Positions 1 to 10,500 of a stretch of 64,000 nucleotides of DNA are shown here, piece after piece. This stretch comes from Sipunculus nudus (lineage: Eukaryota; Annelida; Sipuncula; Golfingiida; Sipunculidae). Position 1 is the first letter of the stretch. The number at the start of each line of letters is the position of its first letter. The stretch lies in assembly GCA_026874595.1 (NCBI GenBank), contig CM049317.1, forward strand, positions 56,020,118 through 56,084,117, in the 5' to 3' direction. The position numbers and the translations under genes were made by a program. The notes under the pieces are model-generated. The model searched no databases. It had not been told where the DNA came from and was given only the letters and a program-made list of their open reading frames with translations.

Positions 1-1044
1 ATTGATCATAATTCATTTTTATAATAGTTTTATTAAATCTCCCATCGCATTGTCTTTCTATGTACCATAGGACCTAGCCCCATATCGGCCCTCTGACATT
101 AGAATCTACGACCAGCGTACTTACCATAGCCCAATATGAAATGCCAACCGAGTCGTGTGTTCACGACTACATAGGACAGTCAGGGTATAAATAAAATATA
201 GTAATTCTCAAAAGTCGTTAATAGGTTGGAAATTCATAACAGTAGCATGTTAACCTAGTCACCTTAAGGTAAATATTATAGCAGAGAAAATTAGATTTTT
301 TTATGAAGAAGAATATATTTGAATTGGATGAAAAAAAGAATTCGAAACAGCACCGCATGATGTTTATAAGTAATATATACAGAATTAAGACTTTTAATTA
401 AAGTGGCCACTTTTATTTTTACTAATTCATTTCTTAATGTCAGACATCTTGTTCCCCAAAGCGCCCCATTGGCACCCGTTGTTTGATGACGTTACTCAGT
501 GTAGTTGGTCCCATACTGTACAAATTATTCTCAAACGCCGTTGTAGTTTTGTCTTCAAACGGGTTTTCCGGCGGCCACCGTCTGCTTCTGCAAATATTGC
601 TCAATAAGATACGGAGGAAGAATAAAACAAAGAAGAGGAGAGGAAGAAGAAGGAGAAGATGATGATGAAACAGGAAACGTAGAGGAGAAAATAATAATAA
701 TTTTTCTTTTAAAAAAAATAGTAAGAATCATCATCAACAAAATGCCTTTTTTTCATAATAACAGTAACGGACAGAATTACACTCTTTAGAGCGACGCCTC
801 CGCCAAGAGCAAAATAATCCTACTTGGAACGCCCCTTAATATGGATCCGCACCAATGGATGGGATCTTCCATAGCCCGCGATCCAACCCTTCAGAAAGTT
901 TCTTGATGAACTAGTACCCTTGGCGTGATCCTGATATATAACAGACACACAAGACTCCGAACAAACAAAGGTGAAAAAAATAACAAACAGACAGATACGG
1001 GTGAAGATATAACCTCCTTGGAGGGGGCAGCAAACAGACACGGA
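1..1044. other. 3' flank and probable 3' UTR of gene 1
   Basis: No coding exon is visible. The stretch lies downstream of the gene 1 stop codon on the minus strand and is AT-rich. It contains a GA/AAG-rich patch near 610-690 that gives only low-complexity open frames. The 3' UTR probably covers the part next to 1045, perhaps down to the poly(A) signal candidate at 412-417. Confidence 0.5.
412..417 (-). terminator. Candidate poly(A) signal of gene 1
   Basis: The minus strand reads AATAAA here, about 630 nt past the stop codon at 1045-1047. It is the first canonical hexamer found downstream. In AT-rich DNA this can occur by chance. Confidence 0.3.
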
Positions 1045-1271
1045 TTAAAACATAACTTCATCGGCGGATGTAATTAAGCCTTTGCCCATTGGAGGGAGAG
1101 ACAGATTTAAGCAGGTATTATGACGTTTTAGAAATTTTACAAACCTTGTTATAATCACGGCAATAATGATGACAATAATAATCACAGCCAAACCGCCGGC
1201 CAATACACCCGCCAGCATCGGCATCTGTTGTCCTGTCAGCGCCCCTGTGTCTCCAGCCCCTCCTCTTGTCG
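1045..1271 (-). CDS. Gene 1 exon 9: transmembrane helix and cytoplasmic tail
   Basis: Terminal coding exon. The acceptor is TTAATGTAG at 1272-1280, and the first two bases complete an Ala codon begun in exon 8. The translation opens with a short Gly/Ala/Thr-rich linker. A hydrophobic run of about 23 residues follows, Met-Leu-Ala-Gly-Val into an Ile/Val-rich core (aa 711-733), and then Thr-Arg-Phe-Val-Lys-Phe-Leu-Lys-Arg as a basic stop-transfer. The 34-residue tail ends in Asp-Glu-Val-Met-Phe before TAA. No ITIM, ITAM or kinase motif is visible in the tail. This exon makes the product a type I membrane protein. The ORF has no internal ATG start because it is purely internal coding. Confidence 0.85.
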
Positions 1272-2170
1272 CTACATTAAGAAAATATATTTGAAAAGGA
1301 GAAAAGATGTTGTGGTCAATCAGTGTTCAGCTTTACAATACTTCATTAATTACTCATAAATTATTAATTAATTAGCTGTATACCCATACTTTCGACATTC
1401 GATCTCTGTCATCCGGGTTTCGAAAGACTTGGGAGAATTAATCTTTCAAAGTCCGATAAGGCCGAGGGGATGCTACACGGAAGAATATAAATGCGGAGGT
1501 ATTTTGGTGGCAAAGCAAACATGTATCGGCAACGTTTAGAGCGGGATATCTGTTTTACTGACCACGTGAAGATCTTCAAATTAAGATTTTTCAGGCACCG
1601 ATGAATGTAAGAACTCCTAAGGATTGGGTAAATATGCCCTATATTTTTACCTTTGCGAATTGCCTTTGTTTCGTACCCGTCAATGTTTTAAAAGTTATTT
1701 GTGGGAATTTATTTTTTTTTATTTTCTCGCGTCATTTCCTTCAATTCTTTTGTTAAAATACTCTGCTACTTTTCACTTTAGATATGTTTAACAAATTACA
1801 CAGGCCTAATAAAATCCGCAGATTTTAGTATTTTTTAAATCAAATTTTGATCGAAATTAATTCCATCTGTACTGACACTACAAGACTTAAGTCAACTCTT
1901 TTTACTGTTGTTTTGTGAATTAAATAAGGACACAATGTAAAATATATTATTAGATAAAAAAGGAAGCTCTAATTTGATGGACATTATAGCATTATAGCTA
2001 ACCCCCCCCCCCCCCCCCGAAAAGAACCCACAAAAAAACAGGTCTTGAACATGAAAATATCAAGCTTACCCATAAATATTCAAAGAATGACAAGTCCGGC
2101 ATACGAGGCGTATGCACAGTAGAGAGTTGACTCTCCCTTAATTAGGACCATATTTTCATCGCCAACTCAC
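1272..2170 (-). other. Gene 1 intron 8
   Basis: AT-rich intron with canonical GT (2169-2170) and AG (1272-1273) on the minus strand, phase 1. It contains a pure C tract at 2002-2018 on the plus strand. No other feature is seen. Confidence 0.7.
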
Positions 2171-3055
2171 CGGTTTCTGTAGAAGTCGATGCACGCCCTG
2201 AAGATGGCGCCACCTTGGGAGTTGTCGAGGTGACAGGAGTCGGCGTTATTGGCGCATGCGTAGTGCTGCTTCGAGTAGTAGAAGAATCTGACGTCATTTC
2301 ATTTGGCGTCTTTCTCGTTGTGTAAAACGTTTCTTTCTGTGTTGTTCTTTTTGCTGAGGTAGTGACATTTTCAAGCGTTGTTGCAATGGCCGTGGTGAAG
2401 AGCTCGGTTGTCCTCTGCGTAGCAAACTTAATCGCAGGGGTGAGGGTTTCCGGTGTGGTTGGTATTTCCGTTGTCTCTGGCGTGTTTGTTGTCGTAATGA
2501 CAGCTTGCATTGTCACAGGTTTGGTAGTTGATGCAGTTAATTCAATTGTGGTTGTTTGCACAGTGGTGACCGCTCTTTGTGTGGTTTGCGGTGTGGTTGT
2601 TTGTGGCGGTCCTGTGGTCCGTGTGGTAGATTGCAAGGATGTTGTTGTAGGTGCCATGGCTTTTGTCGTTGAAGGTTTTTGGATTGTTGTCGGACTTGTT
2701 GTTGTTGATGTTGTGCGTCTCGTTGTTCTTTTTGATGTTGTTGGTTGCGTGGCCTGAGTTGTCGGTCTGGTTGTGGGCGACGTCTTTTTTTGTGGCGTCG
2801 TCTTTTCTTGTGTTGTTGGTTTGGTGGTCTGGGTAGTGCGTCTGGTTGTGGGCGTCGTCATTTCTGTTGTTGTTGGTTTGGTGGTCTGCGTTGTGGGTCT
2901 GGTTGTGGGCGTCGTCTTTTCTGTTGTTGTTGGTTTTGTGGTCTTTCTTGTACGTATGGTTGTGGGCGTCGTCGCTTTTGGTGTTGTTGGCTTAGTTGTC
3001 GTCGTCCTCCTACGTGTTGTTTTCTTGGTGGTTTGGGTTGTCGTCTTGGCAAGAT
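2171..3055 (-). CDS. Gene 1 exon 8: Thr-rich mucin-like stalk
   Basis: One 885-nt exon, phase 1 at both ends (2 + 294 codons + 1). The acceptor CTGACTTCACAG and the donor G|GTGAGT are strong. About half of the residues are Thr. Irregular short repeats built on TTRPTTQTTKPTT and TTEKTTP-type blocks with Pro, Lys, Gln and Arg occupy the N-terminal half. The C-terminal half drifts to TTxxP/S-rich sequence without clear periodicity. Such segments are typically densely O-glycosylated and extended, lifting the lectin head away from the membrane. No cysteines occur in the stalk. Because the exon is symmetric, it could be skipped without breaking frame. The long plus-strand frames over it are antisense shadows of the repeat codons. 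Confidence 0.88.
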
Positions 3056-3316
3056 CTGTGAAGTCAGAAAAACAATACACTGGAGAAAAAAACCTTTAAA
3101 AACACAAAAGGTTTCAATGATGAACTAAACTTAGGTATCAACTCAAAAATATAAGACATACTTCTTCTAATTAGTTCTTATCAATTTTAAGACGCACATA
3201 AACAGAGGGACTAAATTATTGATTTGACTCATTCATTGAGACGCACATACAAAACAGAGGGACTAAATTATTGATTTGGCTCATTCCTCGAATATTCGTG
3301 GTAAATGCAGACCTAC

Positions 3317-3475
3317 CGAATTCACAAACGAATCCGCGTCGTGGTTGATTGCACCTTTGTGAAACCCATTGACCTTGACCTTCTGACGTCATTGACAAAC
3401 ATTGTCCTTCCAAAGGCTCTTTTTCGTCAGTCTCTTCCCAAAAATCTTCTTTGATTTCCATGTCTTCACGCGAAA
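3317..3475 (-). CDS. Gene 1 exon 7: second half of CTLD2
   Basis: 159 nt, phase 1 at both ends. The acceptor is CCCTGTGCAG and the donor G|GTAGGT. The translation carries the C-terminal half of a C-type lectin-like domain: EPLEGQC, then GQWVSQRC and RRGFVCEF, which supply the last three conserved cysteines. The canonical EPN or QPD sugar-binding triplet is replaced by EPL, and the WND motif by WVS, so Ca-dependent sugar binding is doubtful. It joins exon 6 by a split Val codon and exon 8 by a split Asp codon. Confidence 0.88.
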
Positions 3476-3510
3476 CTGCACAGGGTTTGTAAAATTACTC
3501 AAACAGTTCC

Positions 3511-3552
3511 TCTATCTCTCTCTCTCTCTCTCACTCTCTCTCTCCCTCTCTC
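3511..3552. repeat. (CT)n microsatellite
   Basis: Nearly pure CT dinucleotides with a few interruptions, lying in intron 6 of gene 1. Confidence 0.9.
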
Positions 3553-3769
3553 CGATTCATGTGATGTCACTTGTTTCTTTTGATGGACTTGTATGGAGTA
3601 GCGGGTTTTGGAGGTGTTGAACAATAATAATGATAATAACAATAATAATGATGATAAACAAAATAAGAATAAATTAAAAATAAAATTTATAATTTTGTTA
3701 ACTTTCTTTCCTGATACAATAGCCGTGCCTTTCGGGCAACCTTTGATCAAAGCAATATCCTTGTAAACA

Positions 3770-3862
3770 CCCCTATAAACTAGAAATCTGCATTTTAAGG
3801 AAAGAAAGCCTCCGCCATTCGTGTGGGTGTGTTCGGGGGGGGGGGGGGGGCGCAAATATGTG
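3770..3862. repeat. Interspersed repeat fragment with G tract
   Basis: The stretch AATCTGCATTTTAAGGAA followed by AGCCTCC and a run of 16 G has a diverged match near 46290-46345, where CTGCATTCTAAGGAATG and AAGCCTCCACTCA are followed by a similar G run. It is a short dispersed element of unknown class. Confidence 0.5.
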
Positions 3863-4097
3863 GGATGCAGACAGCCACTCATCTCAGAACCTGGAGCACA
3901 CGTTTCAAAAACGCTCTGCGAACTTTGTGCAGTTTCATTCTTAACTGATAAGGAACAAATGCGTTTGAATACCTGTAACCAAGGGAATTCTTCAGCTAAA
4001 GATAACCCATGCAACAATATATATATATAATATGTTTTTTAAAAGTGATAAGTGATTTATTAATGAATTATAAGGTATTATATCAAGAGAAAACATG

Positions 4098-4252
4098 GAA
4101 CAGCACCAAGACACAGCCTTCTTTGACCTAAAAAATGCATTCGACACGATCAGCCTAGATGGCCTCTAAAAGAGTATGGGGAAATATGACAGTTTAATAA
4201 GATCATCACCAATGACAACCACTACCATGAAGCATCCCTCGCATTTTTAATA
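4098..4252 (+). pseudogene. Decayed LINE-type reverse transcriptase fragment
   Basis: One frame reads AFFDLKNAFDTISLDGL and then a stop (4116-4169). This matches the palm motif A region of non-LTR reverse transcriptases, where an acidic residue precedes a two-residue gap and AFDT. A second frame from about 4196 reads NKIITNDNHYHEAS, matching the following segment of the same domain. At least one frameshift and one stop separate them. It is a short dead fragment in an intron, opposite to gene 1, with no visible ends of the parent element. Confidence 0.65.
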
Positions 4253-4284
4253 TAAACCACAATAAACGAAAAAAAAAAACTCAC

Positions 4285-4545
4285 CACCAGCCCATACCCA
4301 TCGCCGACTAGTCCCGTGGACCCAGAACTGCATTCCTGCCCAGTGTTCCCTGGTTATAGCTTGTTCAGCCCTGTACATGCGTCGAGTTGAAAATGACACG
4401 GGAGCCGAATTCCTCATGGGGGCCATATTGTAACAGTCGGCCATGACCTCATCCCAATCAACCGCTCGGTCAGTCATTCGAAAGCATTTGCCGATGGTTA
4501 GGTCAATGTACTCATTGTTTCGACACATACCTTCGTTTTGAAGAT
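4285..4545 (-). CDS. Gene 1 exon 6: first half of CTLD2
   Basis: 261 nt, phase 1 at both ends. The acceptor is CTTGTTGGTAG and the donor G|GTGAGT. The translation begins with a short cysteine-containing lead (EGMCRNNEY). It continues IGKCFRM, then W-DEV-ADC, the helix 1/helix 2 region, and WAGMQFWVHG followed by RRWVWAG, equivalent to the WIGL and W-W-DG parts of the fold. With exon 7 it forms a complete CTLD of about 138 residues with the expected four core cysteines plus an N-terminal pair. The domain break at the W-x-W-x-G strand is the same as in CTLD1 and in gene 2, so all three CTLDs share an intron position. Confidence 0.88.
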
Positions 4546-4570
4546 CTACCAACAAGAATAAAGATATATT

Positions 4571-4870
4571 AGGCCAAAAAAGGTATGGTTCTCAGGCACT
4601 TTTAACAGAAATCAGTGCTGGCGGGCGGCTTTTTTTATAACCTTTTTTGTATGTTTCGATAAAAAATGTCATATGATCAGGGAAAAGCATGATAATAACA
4701 TATTTTTTTGGTAAACAGGTAAAAGCACTACATAACAAAGGAAAACCTAACAAATTTATTATTTTATTTTGTTGAAAGATGAAAATCAAAATACAATTAT
4801 TTTATGCGGGGGGGGGGGGGGGTTAAAATTGACGCGGGCGACGCCGAGAACCATACCTTTTTCTTGGCCT
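4571..4870. mobile_element. Foldback MITE with ~24-bp terminal inverted repeats
   Basis: The left end AGGCCAAAAAAGGTATGGTTCTC (4571-4593) is inverted at 4846-4870, with a small length difference in the A run. Inside are a G tract (4808-4822) and no ORF of note. Single ends or whole copies of the same family occur at 30030-30362, 35366-35440 and 42355-42430. It is a non-autonomous DNA transposon of unknown superfamily. No target duplication is certain. Confidence 0.7.
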
Positions 4871-6161
4871 TACCAATCATCTCTACGGATAAAAGCCGCT
4901 TCTTATCGTAACTGCCACTAAGATTTAGTTTGTTATATGATGAATAATATGTTAAGTATTGCAGACTGGTTTTAGGTATTATATCTCTTTTTTTAATCTT
5001 TGTATAATAGTTTCATACACTAGATACGGCTTGTGCATTTATCTAAAAATTTCGCTTTAAATCTTAAAAATACGCATTTCTTACCCACTTGAGGATAGAA
5101 GATATGAAATGTATAATTAGTCATAAATGCGTTTTTATGAGATTCGGATATGTTTATAATAGTAGCAAGTAAACCTGGGCATTGACCAATTAATAATTTT
5201 AAAATACTTATCGCAATATACTTAACATAATACAAGATACGCACTGAGGAGGTGGATTCTGAAATGGAACTCTGCAGATGCACATACTTGGGTTAAGAAT
5301 TAGATAAGGTATGCAGAAAAGAAATGGAGGCAGCTACCTCCACCCAAAATTAAAAATTGAAAATATGAAAACTAGTAGCCCATGGGCCATGACGCTCAGC
5401 TGAATTCAAGGAATGTTGAACAATGAGCAAAATGACTGCCAGAGTGCATAAAAAAATAATGATTTTTGTGAAGTTTCCCTAGAATTTGGTTTCAGTGGGC
5501 TTTCATTTGAAAGTCTCCTAAATAGAAGAAAAAATGCGTAACAAATTAAAAGAAATACAAATGGTGCCACCAGTCTGAAGGAAATGATGAAACACTCCAT
5601 GATCAATATATATCCAAAGAATCATGGCTATCAAGGCATTAGTTATTCAGAAACGGGAGCTTTGTATCAAATTTTTAATTATACTTGGGGGTACTTACGA
5701 GCCCTATAGCTCTGAGAATATGGGTAACAGAGACCAAATTTCATGTTTCCAAGGAGATTTTTATAGACTTCCCTTGATGTCAAGTAAGAAGATTCCAGGT
5801 CTAGCGGTTACAATTTGTGCCCTGTTAACGGACGGACGGACAGCTGGCCGGCCGGCCGGACGACGGACGAAGAGTGATCGCTATAGCTCAGATGACATTC
5901 AGTCAGCTGAGCAAAAAATCCCACTTTTGGACATTGTGACATTGAAAAGTAGGTCAAGGTCACTTAAACTGGGTAAAATTTATTGGACCATGATAACGTA
6001 TAATGTAAGTAAGCGTCAATGAAATCGGATGAAAAAAGTGGCAGAATAATAATAATAATACATATAAGGAGAAGAAAGAGAATGCCAAAAAAAAAAACAA
6101 ATATCTCAATCTATGTATAGGTGGAGAAAATCAAGAAGAGTGTCGATCATAAATTACTGAC
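4871..6161 (-). other. Gene 1 intron 5 (part)
   Basis: AT-rich intron. Up to about 5340 nothing is recognisable. Beyond that lies an interspersed repeat, listed separately. Confidence 0.6.
5340..6035. repeat. Interspersed repeat ending in GGAC repeats and a TCAGCTGAGC module
   Basis: A composite dispersed element. It has a mid segment with the wording of dispersed molluscan repeats, a GGAC/GGCC-rich stretch at 5829-5866, and the module GATCGCTATAGCTCAGATGACATT with TCAGCTGAGC (5875-5912), followed by a GGTCAAGGTCA motif. The terminal module recurs inverted at 24568-24625 and diverged at 27240-27345. There is no coding capacity, and the open frame 5624-6022 is chance. Confidence 0.6.
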
Positions 6162-6314
6162 CTAGTATGCACATAGCTTTATTTCCAACATCACAGTCCT
6201 CGTTAAACCAGGAAAGCCTGGAATCAAGCATCCGTTCTACTGCTAGCAGACATTGGCTTGTAGACGTTACTTCTTCTGCTCTGCCGTCACGCCAAGAATC
6301 CAACAGATCATTTA
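6162..6314 (-). CDS. Gene 1 exon 5: second half of CTLD1
   Basis: 153 nt, phase 1 at both ends. The acceptor is TTTGATTACAG and the donor G|GTCAGT. The translation NDLLDSWRDGRAEE leads to SQCLLAVE, LSWFNEDC and NKAMCIL, the C-terminal half of a CTLD with its three conserved cysteines. A WFNED segment sits at the usual WND position. The matching N-terminal half is not in the preceding exon, which is WSC, but in exon 2, two exons further upstream. It joins exon 6 by a split Asp codon. Confidence 0.85.
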
Positions 6315-7181
6315 CTGTAATCAAAAAGAAGGAAGTTGGATATATTCTAAAAAACAGTTTTATTAACTTAAAGGTGCCTATACAGATATGTGGCGCATAT
6401 TAACCAAAGATAATTCATTGAAACGTTTATAAGAATAGGCCAGAAATGTCAGTCCCACCGCACACAAGTTGGTTATGCCTTTCGTTTACATTCATACTGA
6501 TAAAATAATCCAAACACATTCAGCCATATGGCGGCAAGTCAAACGAATTAGAGTCTTGCAAAGGGCGTTTTCAACTAGTGACCATCAAACTTCCGCACAT
6601 GTGCAACCAACTACCTTCGGTTTTTCAGTATTGCTGTGTTTACCTACAGTCTGTAGATAAACAAGTATCTACATACATCTCGTTGGTCTGATTACACTGG
6701 GACACCACTGTCGTTGGTCTGATTTCTGGCCCGGTGTTATCAGACGAACGAGAGCGGGTGTTGCAGGTTAAAATTTTGGAGCTGGATGCACAAGGCGATA
6801 CCACACTATTATTGGTCTGATTGCACTTCTTTGCTCTGTACCCATCCTGGCGGTGGAACCCAGAAAATTTGGCTACAAAGCAGCGATTACAAGAAAGACT
6901 GCAGTGTATAAGGGCTGCGTGATGAGCGTAGCCTGCAAAGGTCAGTCACTGTTACAAGAGGCAGTTTTGACCCAGAATTTGGGGCATCCGATCTTACGTT
7001 GGATCTCCGGAACCGAGCGTCCAATGAGACTTGAAGTGTCACAGACGCTTACCCCTGCGTTCTTGAAAGTCCTGTTATATATAAATGTATATATATAATT
7101 AAGGGAGTAAATTAACATCAAACAGATCCTTCAGTGATGTTCATTATGCTGCTTTTACATATTTAGAACACATGTACGTAC
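6315..7181 (-). other. Gene 1 intron 4
   Basis: Intron between the WSC second-half exon and the CTLD1 second-half exon, phase 1. It contains a dispersed repeat at 6680-7030 and otherwise AT-rich sequence. Confidence 0.65.
6680..7030. repeat. Interspersed repeat shared with 50460-50920
   Basis: It shares phrases such as ACAAAGCAGCG-TTA, GATGCACAA-GCGATACCA and GTATAAG-GCTGCGT with the 50.5-50.9 kb region, in the same order. Repeated TTGGTCTGAT motifs occur. No coding is visible. It is a diverged dispersed element of unknown class. Confidence 0.55.
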
Positions 7182-7326
7182 CATCTAGAGCGTAAACCGC
7201 GTTGGCCTCATTATTTCCACACTTGTGTTGTATTGGACACCGGTCGCTGGACCTGCAGTTCTGATGAGGTGGGTCACTGGAGCTGCCGAATGAGTTACCA
7301 CAGCAACACTCGAATGTATCAACATC
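7182..7326 (-). CDS. Gene 1 exon 4: second half of WSC domain
   Basis: 145 nt, entering in phase 0 after TTGTCTTTCCAG and leaving in phase 1 at G|GTACGT. The translation DVDTFECCCGNSFG, then NCRSSDRC, HKCGN and ANAVYAL, is the distinctive C-terminal half of a WSC domain (C-x-CGN-x-YG, N/C-x-x-x-C, CGG/CGN, N-x-VY). WSC domains are cysteine-rich putative carbohydrate-binding modules found in cell-wall sensors and polycystin-1. The first half needed to complete it ends in phase 0. Such halves occur only at 37838-38013 (intact) and 30564-30740 (frameshifted). Confidence 0.85.
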
Positions 7327-7594
7327 CTGGAAAGACAATTGTACATTCCTAGAAATATACCAGACGAAAATCATGTGGGCGGTCCTCAATGTGGGATACT
7401 GTGTAACCCATGTTTTAATTCACTCATTGGCCATGGGAGGGAGGTGGGGAGCTGTCGGTTTTGAGGAAGGGCCTGTACTTAAGCTTATGGGGATTTCAGA
7501 TTTTCTGCAGTGCATTTTCTCTTTAATAGACCAACGGTTATATTAATCCTCCGTCAGAGGGAGCACCAGGCGAGAATGAAAGGAAGGGCCTTCG

Positions 7595-10500
7595 TGTAGC
7601 AAGAAGTTCTCTGAATGCTCCGGTAGGGTGAACCCTCTGGCGGTTAAACACAGAGGGGTCCCCGTATAGCTATTCCGCAAATTGCCGGCAATTCAACAAC
7701 TTTATAGTTCCCTGAATCCCCCGGTAGAGTGAGCTCCCGACGGTCATACACAGAGGGGCTCCCATCCAGCAATTCCGCAAATTGCCGGCAATTTGGCAAA
7801 TTTGTAGTTCCCTGAATGCTCCGGCAGGGTGAGCCCCGGGGATAATACAGTGAGGGGCTCCCTATAGCAATTCCGCAAATTGCCGGCAATTTAGCAACTT
7901 TGTAGTTCTTAGAATCCTCCGATAGGGTGAGCCCACTATGGTTATACACAGAGAGGTCCCCATGTAGCAATTCCGCAAATTGCCGGCAATTTACAACTTT
8001 GTAGTTCCCTGAATCCTCCGGTAGGGTGAGCCCCTGACTTTCATACACAGAGGAGCTCCCACCTAGCAATTCCGCAATTGCCGTCAATTTAGCAACTTTG
8101 TATTTCTTAGAATCCTCCGGTAGGGTGAGCCCCCGCCGGTCATACACAGAGGGGACCCCATCTAGCAATTCAGCAAAATGCCGGCAATTAAGCAACTTTG
8201 TAGTTCCCTGAATGCTCCAGTAGGGAGAGCCGCGGGGTTCATACACTGAGGGGCTCCCATCCAGCAAATCCGCAAATTGCCGGCAATTTAGCAACTTTGT
8301 AGTTCTTAGAATCCTCCGGTAGGGTGAGCCCACTACGGTTATACACAGAGGGGTTCCCATCTAGCAATTTTGCAAATTGCTGGCAATTAAGCAACTTTGT
8401 AGTTCTTAGAATCCTCCGGTAGGGTGAGCCAACTACGGCTATACATAGAGGGGTCCCCATGTAGCAATTCCGCAAATTGCCGGCAATTTAGCAACTTTGC
8501 AGTCTTCTGAACCGACCGGTAGATGGAGCCCGGGCGGTTATACACTGGAGGGGGGGGGGGGGGCCTTCTAGAAAATCCGCAAATTGCCAGCAATTTAGCA
8601 ACTTTACATTATTCTGAATCCACCGGTAGAGGGAGCCCCCGGGGGTCATACACGGAGGGGTCCCCACCTAGCATTCCGCAATTTGCCGGCAATTTAGCAG
8701 CTTTGTAGTTCCCTGTATGCTCCGGTAGGTAGAGCCCCGGGGATCATACACTGAGGGGCTCCCATCCAGCAATTCCGCAAATTGCCGGCAATTTAGCAAC
8801 TTTGTAGTTTTCTAAATCCTACAGTAGGGTGAGCCCCCGCCGGTCAAACACAGAGGGGTCCTCATCTAGCAATTTTGCAAATTGCCGGCAATTTAGCAAC
8901 TTTGTAGTTCCCTGAATGCTCCGGTAGAGTGAGCCCCCGCCGGTCAAAAACAGAGGGGTCCCCATCTAGGAATTCCGCAAATTGCCGGCAATTTAGCAAC
9001 TTTGTAGTTCTCTGAATCCTCCGGTAGAGTGAGCCCCCACCGGTCAAACACAGAAGGGTCCCCATCTAGCAATTCCGCAAATTGCCGCCAATTTAGCAAC
9101 TTTGTAGTTCTTAGAATCCTCCGGTAGGGTGAGCCTATTGCGGTAATACACAGAGGGGTCCCCATCTAGCAATTCCGCAAATTGCCGGCAATTTAGCAAG
9201 TTTGTAGTTCCATGAATGCTCCGGTAGGGTGAGCCCCAGGGATCATACACTGAGGGGCTCCCATCCAGCAATTCCGCAAATTGCCGGCAATTTAGCAACT
9301 TTGTAGTTCTCTGAATCCTCCGGTAGAGTGAGCCCCCGCCGGTCAAAAACAGAGGGGTCCCCATCTAGGAATTCCGCAAATTGCCGGCAATTTAGCAACT
9401 TTGTAGTTCCCTGTATGCTCCGGTAGGTAGAGCCCCGGGGATCATACACTGAGGAGCTCCCATCCAGCAATTCCGCAAATTGCCGGCAATTTAGCAACTT
9501 TGTAGTTCTCTAAATCCTACGGTAGGGTGAGCCCCCGCCGGTCAAATACAGAGGGGTCCCAATCTAGCAATTTTGCAAATTGCCGGAAATTTAGCAACTT
9601 TGTAGTTCCCCGAATGTTCCGGTAGGGTGAGCCCCAGGGATCATACACTGAGGGGTCCCCATCTAGCAATTTTGCAAATTGCCGGCAATTTAGCAACTTT
9701 GTAGTTCTCTGAATCCCCCGGTAGAGTGAGCCCCATCTGGTCAAACACAGAGGGGTCCCCATCTAGTAATTTTGCAAATTGCTGGCAATTAAGCAACTTT
9801 GTAGTTCTTAGAATCCTCCGGTAGGGTGAGCCAAATACGGTTATACATAGAGGAGTCCCCATGTAGCAATTCCGCAAATTGCCGGCAATTTAGCAACTTT
9901 GTAGTTCCCTGAATGCTCCGGTAGGGTGAGCCCCGGGGATCATACACTGAGGAGCTCCCATCCAGCAATTCCGCAAATTGCCGGTAATTTAGCAACTTTG
10001 TAGTTCTCTAAATCCTACGGTAGTGTGAGCCCCCGCCGGTCAAACACAGAGGGGTTCCCATCTAGCAATTTTGCAAATTGCCGGCAATTTAGCAACTTTG
10101 TAGTTCCATGAATGTTCTGGTAGGGTGAGCCCCATCTGGTCAAACACAGAGGGGTCCCCATCTAGCAATTTTGCAAATTGCTGGCAATTAAGCAACTTTG
10201 TAGTTCTTAGAATCCTCCGGTAGGGTGAGCCAACTACGGCTATACATAGAGGGGTCCCCATGTAGCAATTCTGCAAATTGCCGGCAATTTAGCAACTTTG
10301 TAGTTCCCTGAATGTTCCGGTAGGGTGAGCCCCAGGGATCATACACTGAGGGGTCCCCATCTAGCAATTTTGCAAATTGCCGGCAATTTAGCAACTTTGT
10401 AGTTTCCTGAATGCTCCGGTAGGGTGAGCCCCGGGGATCATACACTGAGGTGATCCCATCCAGCAAATCCGCAAATTGCCGGCAATTTATCAACTTTGTA

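Larger units (their letters stand above)
3476..4284 (-). other. Gene 1 intron 6
   Basis: Intron between the two halves of CTLD2. It holds a CT microsatellite, a G tract at 3835-3850, a short interspersed repeat and a decayed reverse transcriptase piece, listed separately. A minus-strand open frame across 3499-4017 runs through the CT repeat and the G tract and shows no domain. Confidence 0.7.

Noticed and set aside
2362-3128. Plus-strand frames rich in Val or in Gly/Arg/Cys opposite the mucin exon
   Set aside because: Antisense of the ACN (Thr) codons of exon 8. The minus strand has good splice sites, phase and domain context.
3499-4017. 172-codon minus-strand frame
   Set aside because: Runs through a CT microsatellite and a G tract inside intron 6 and has no domain. 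Adding it would break the CTLD2 halves that join perfectly without it.
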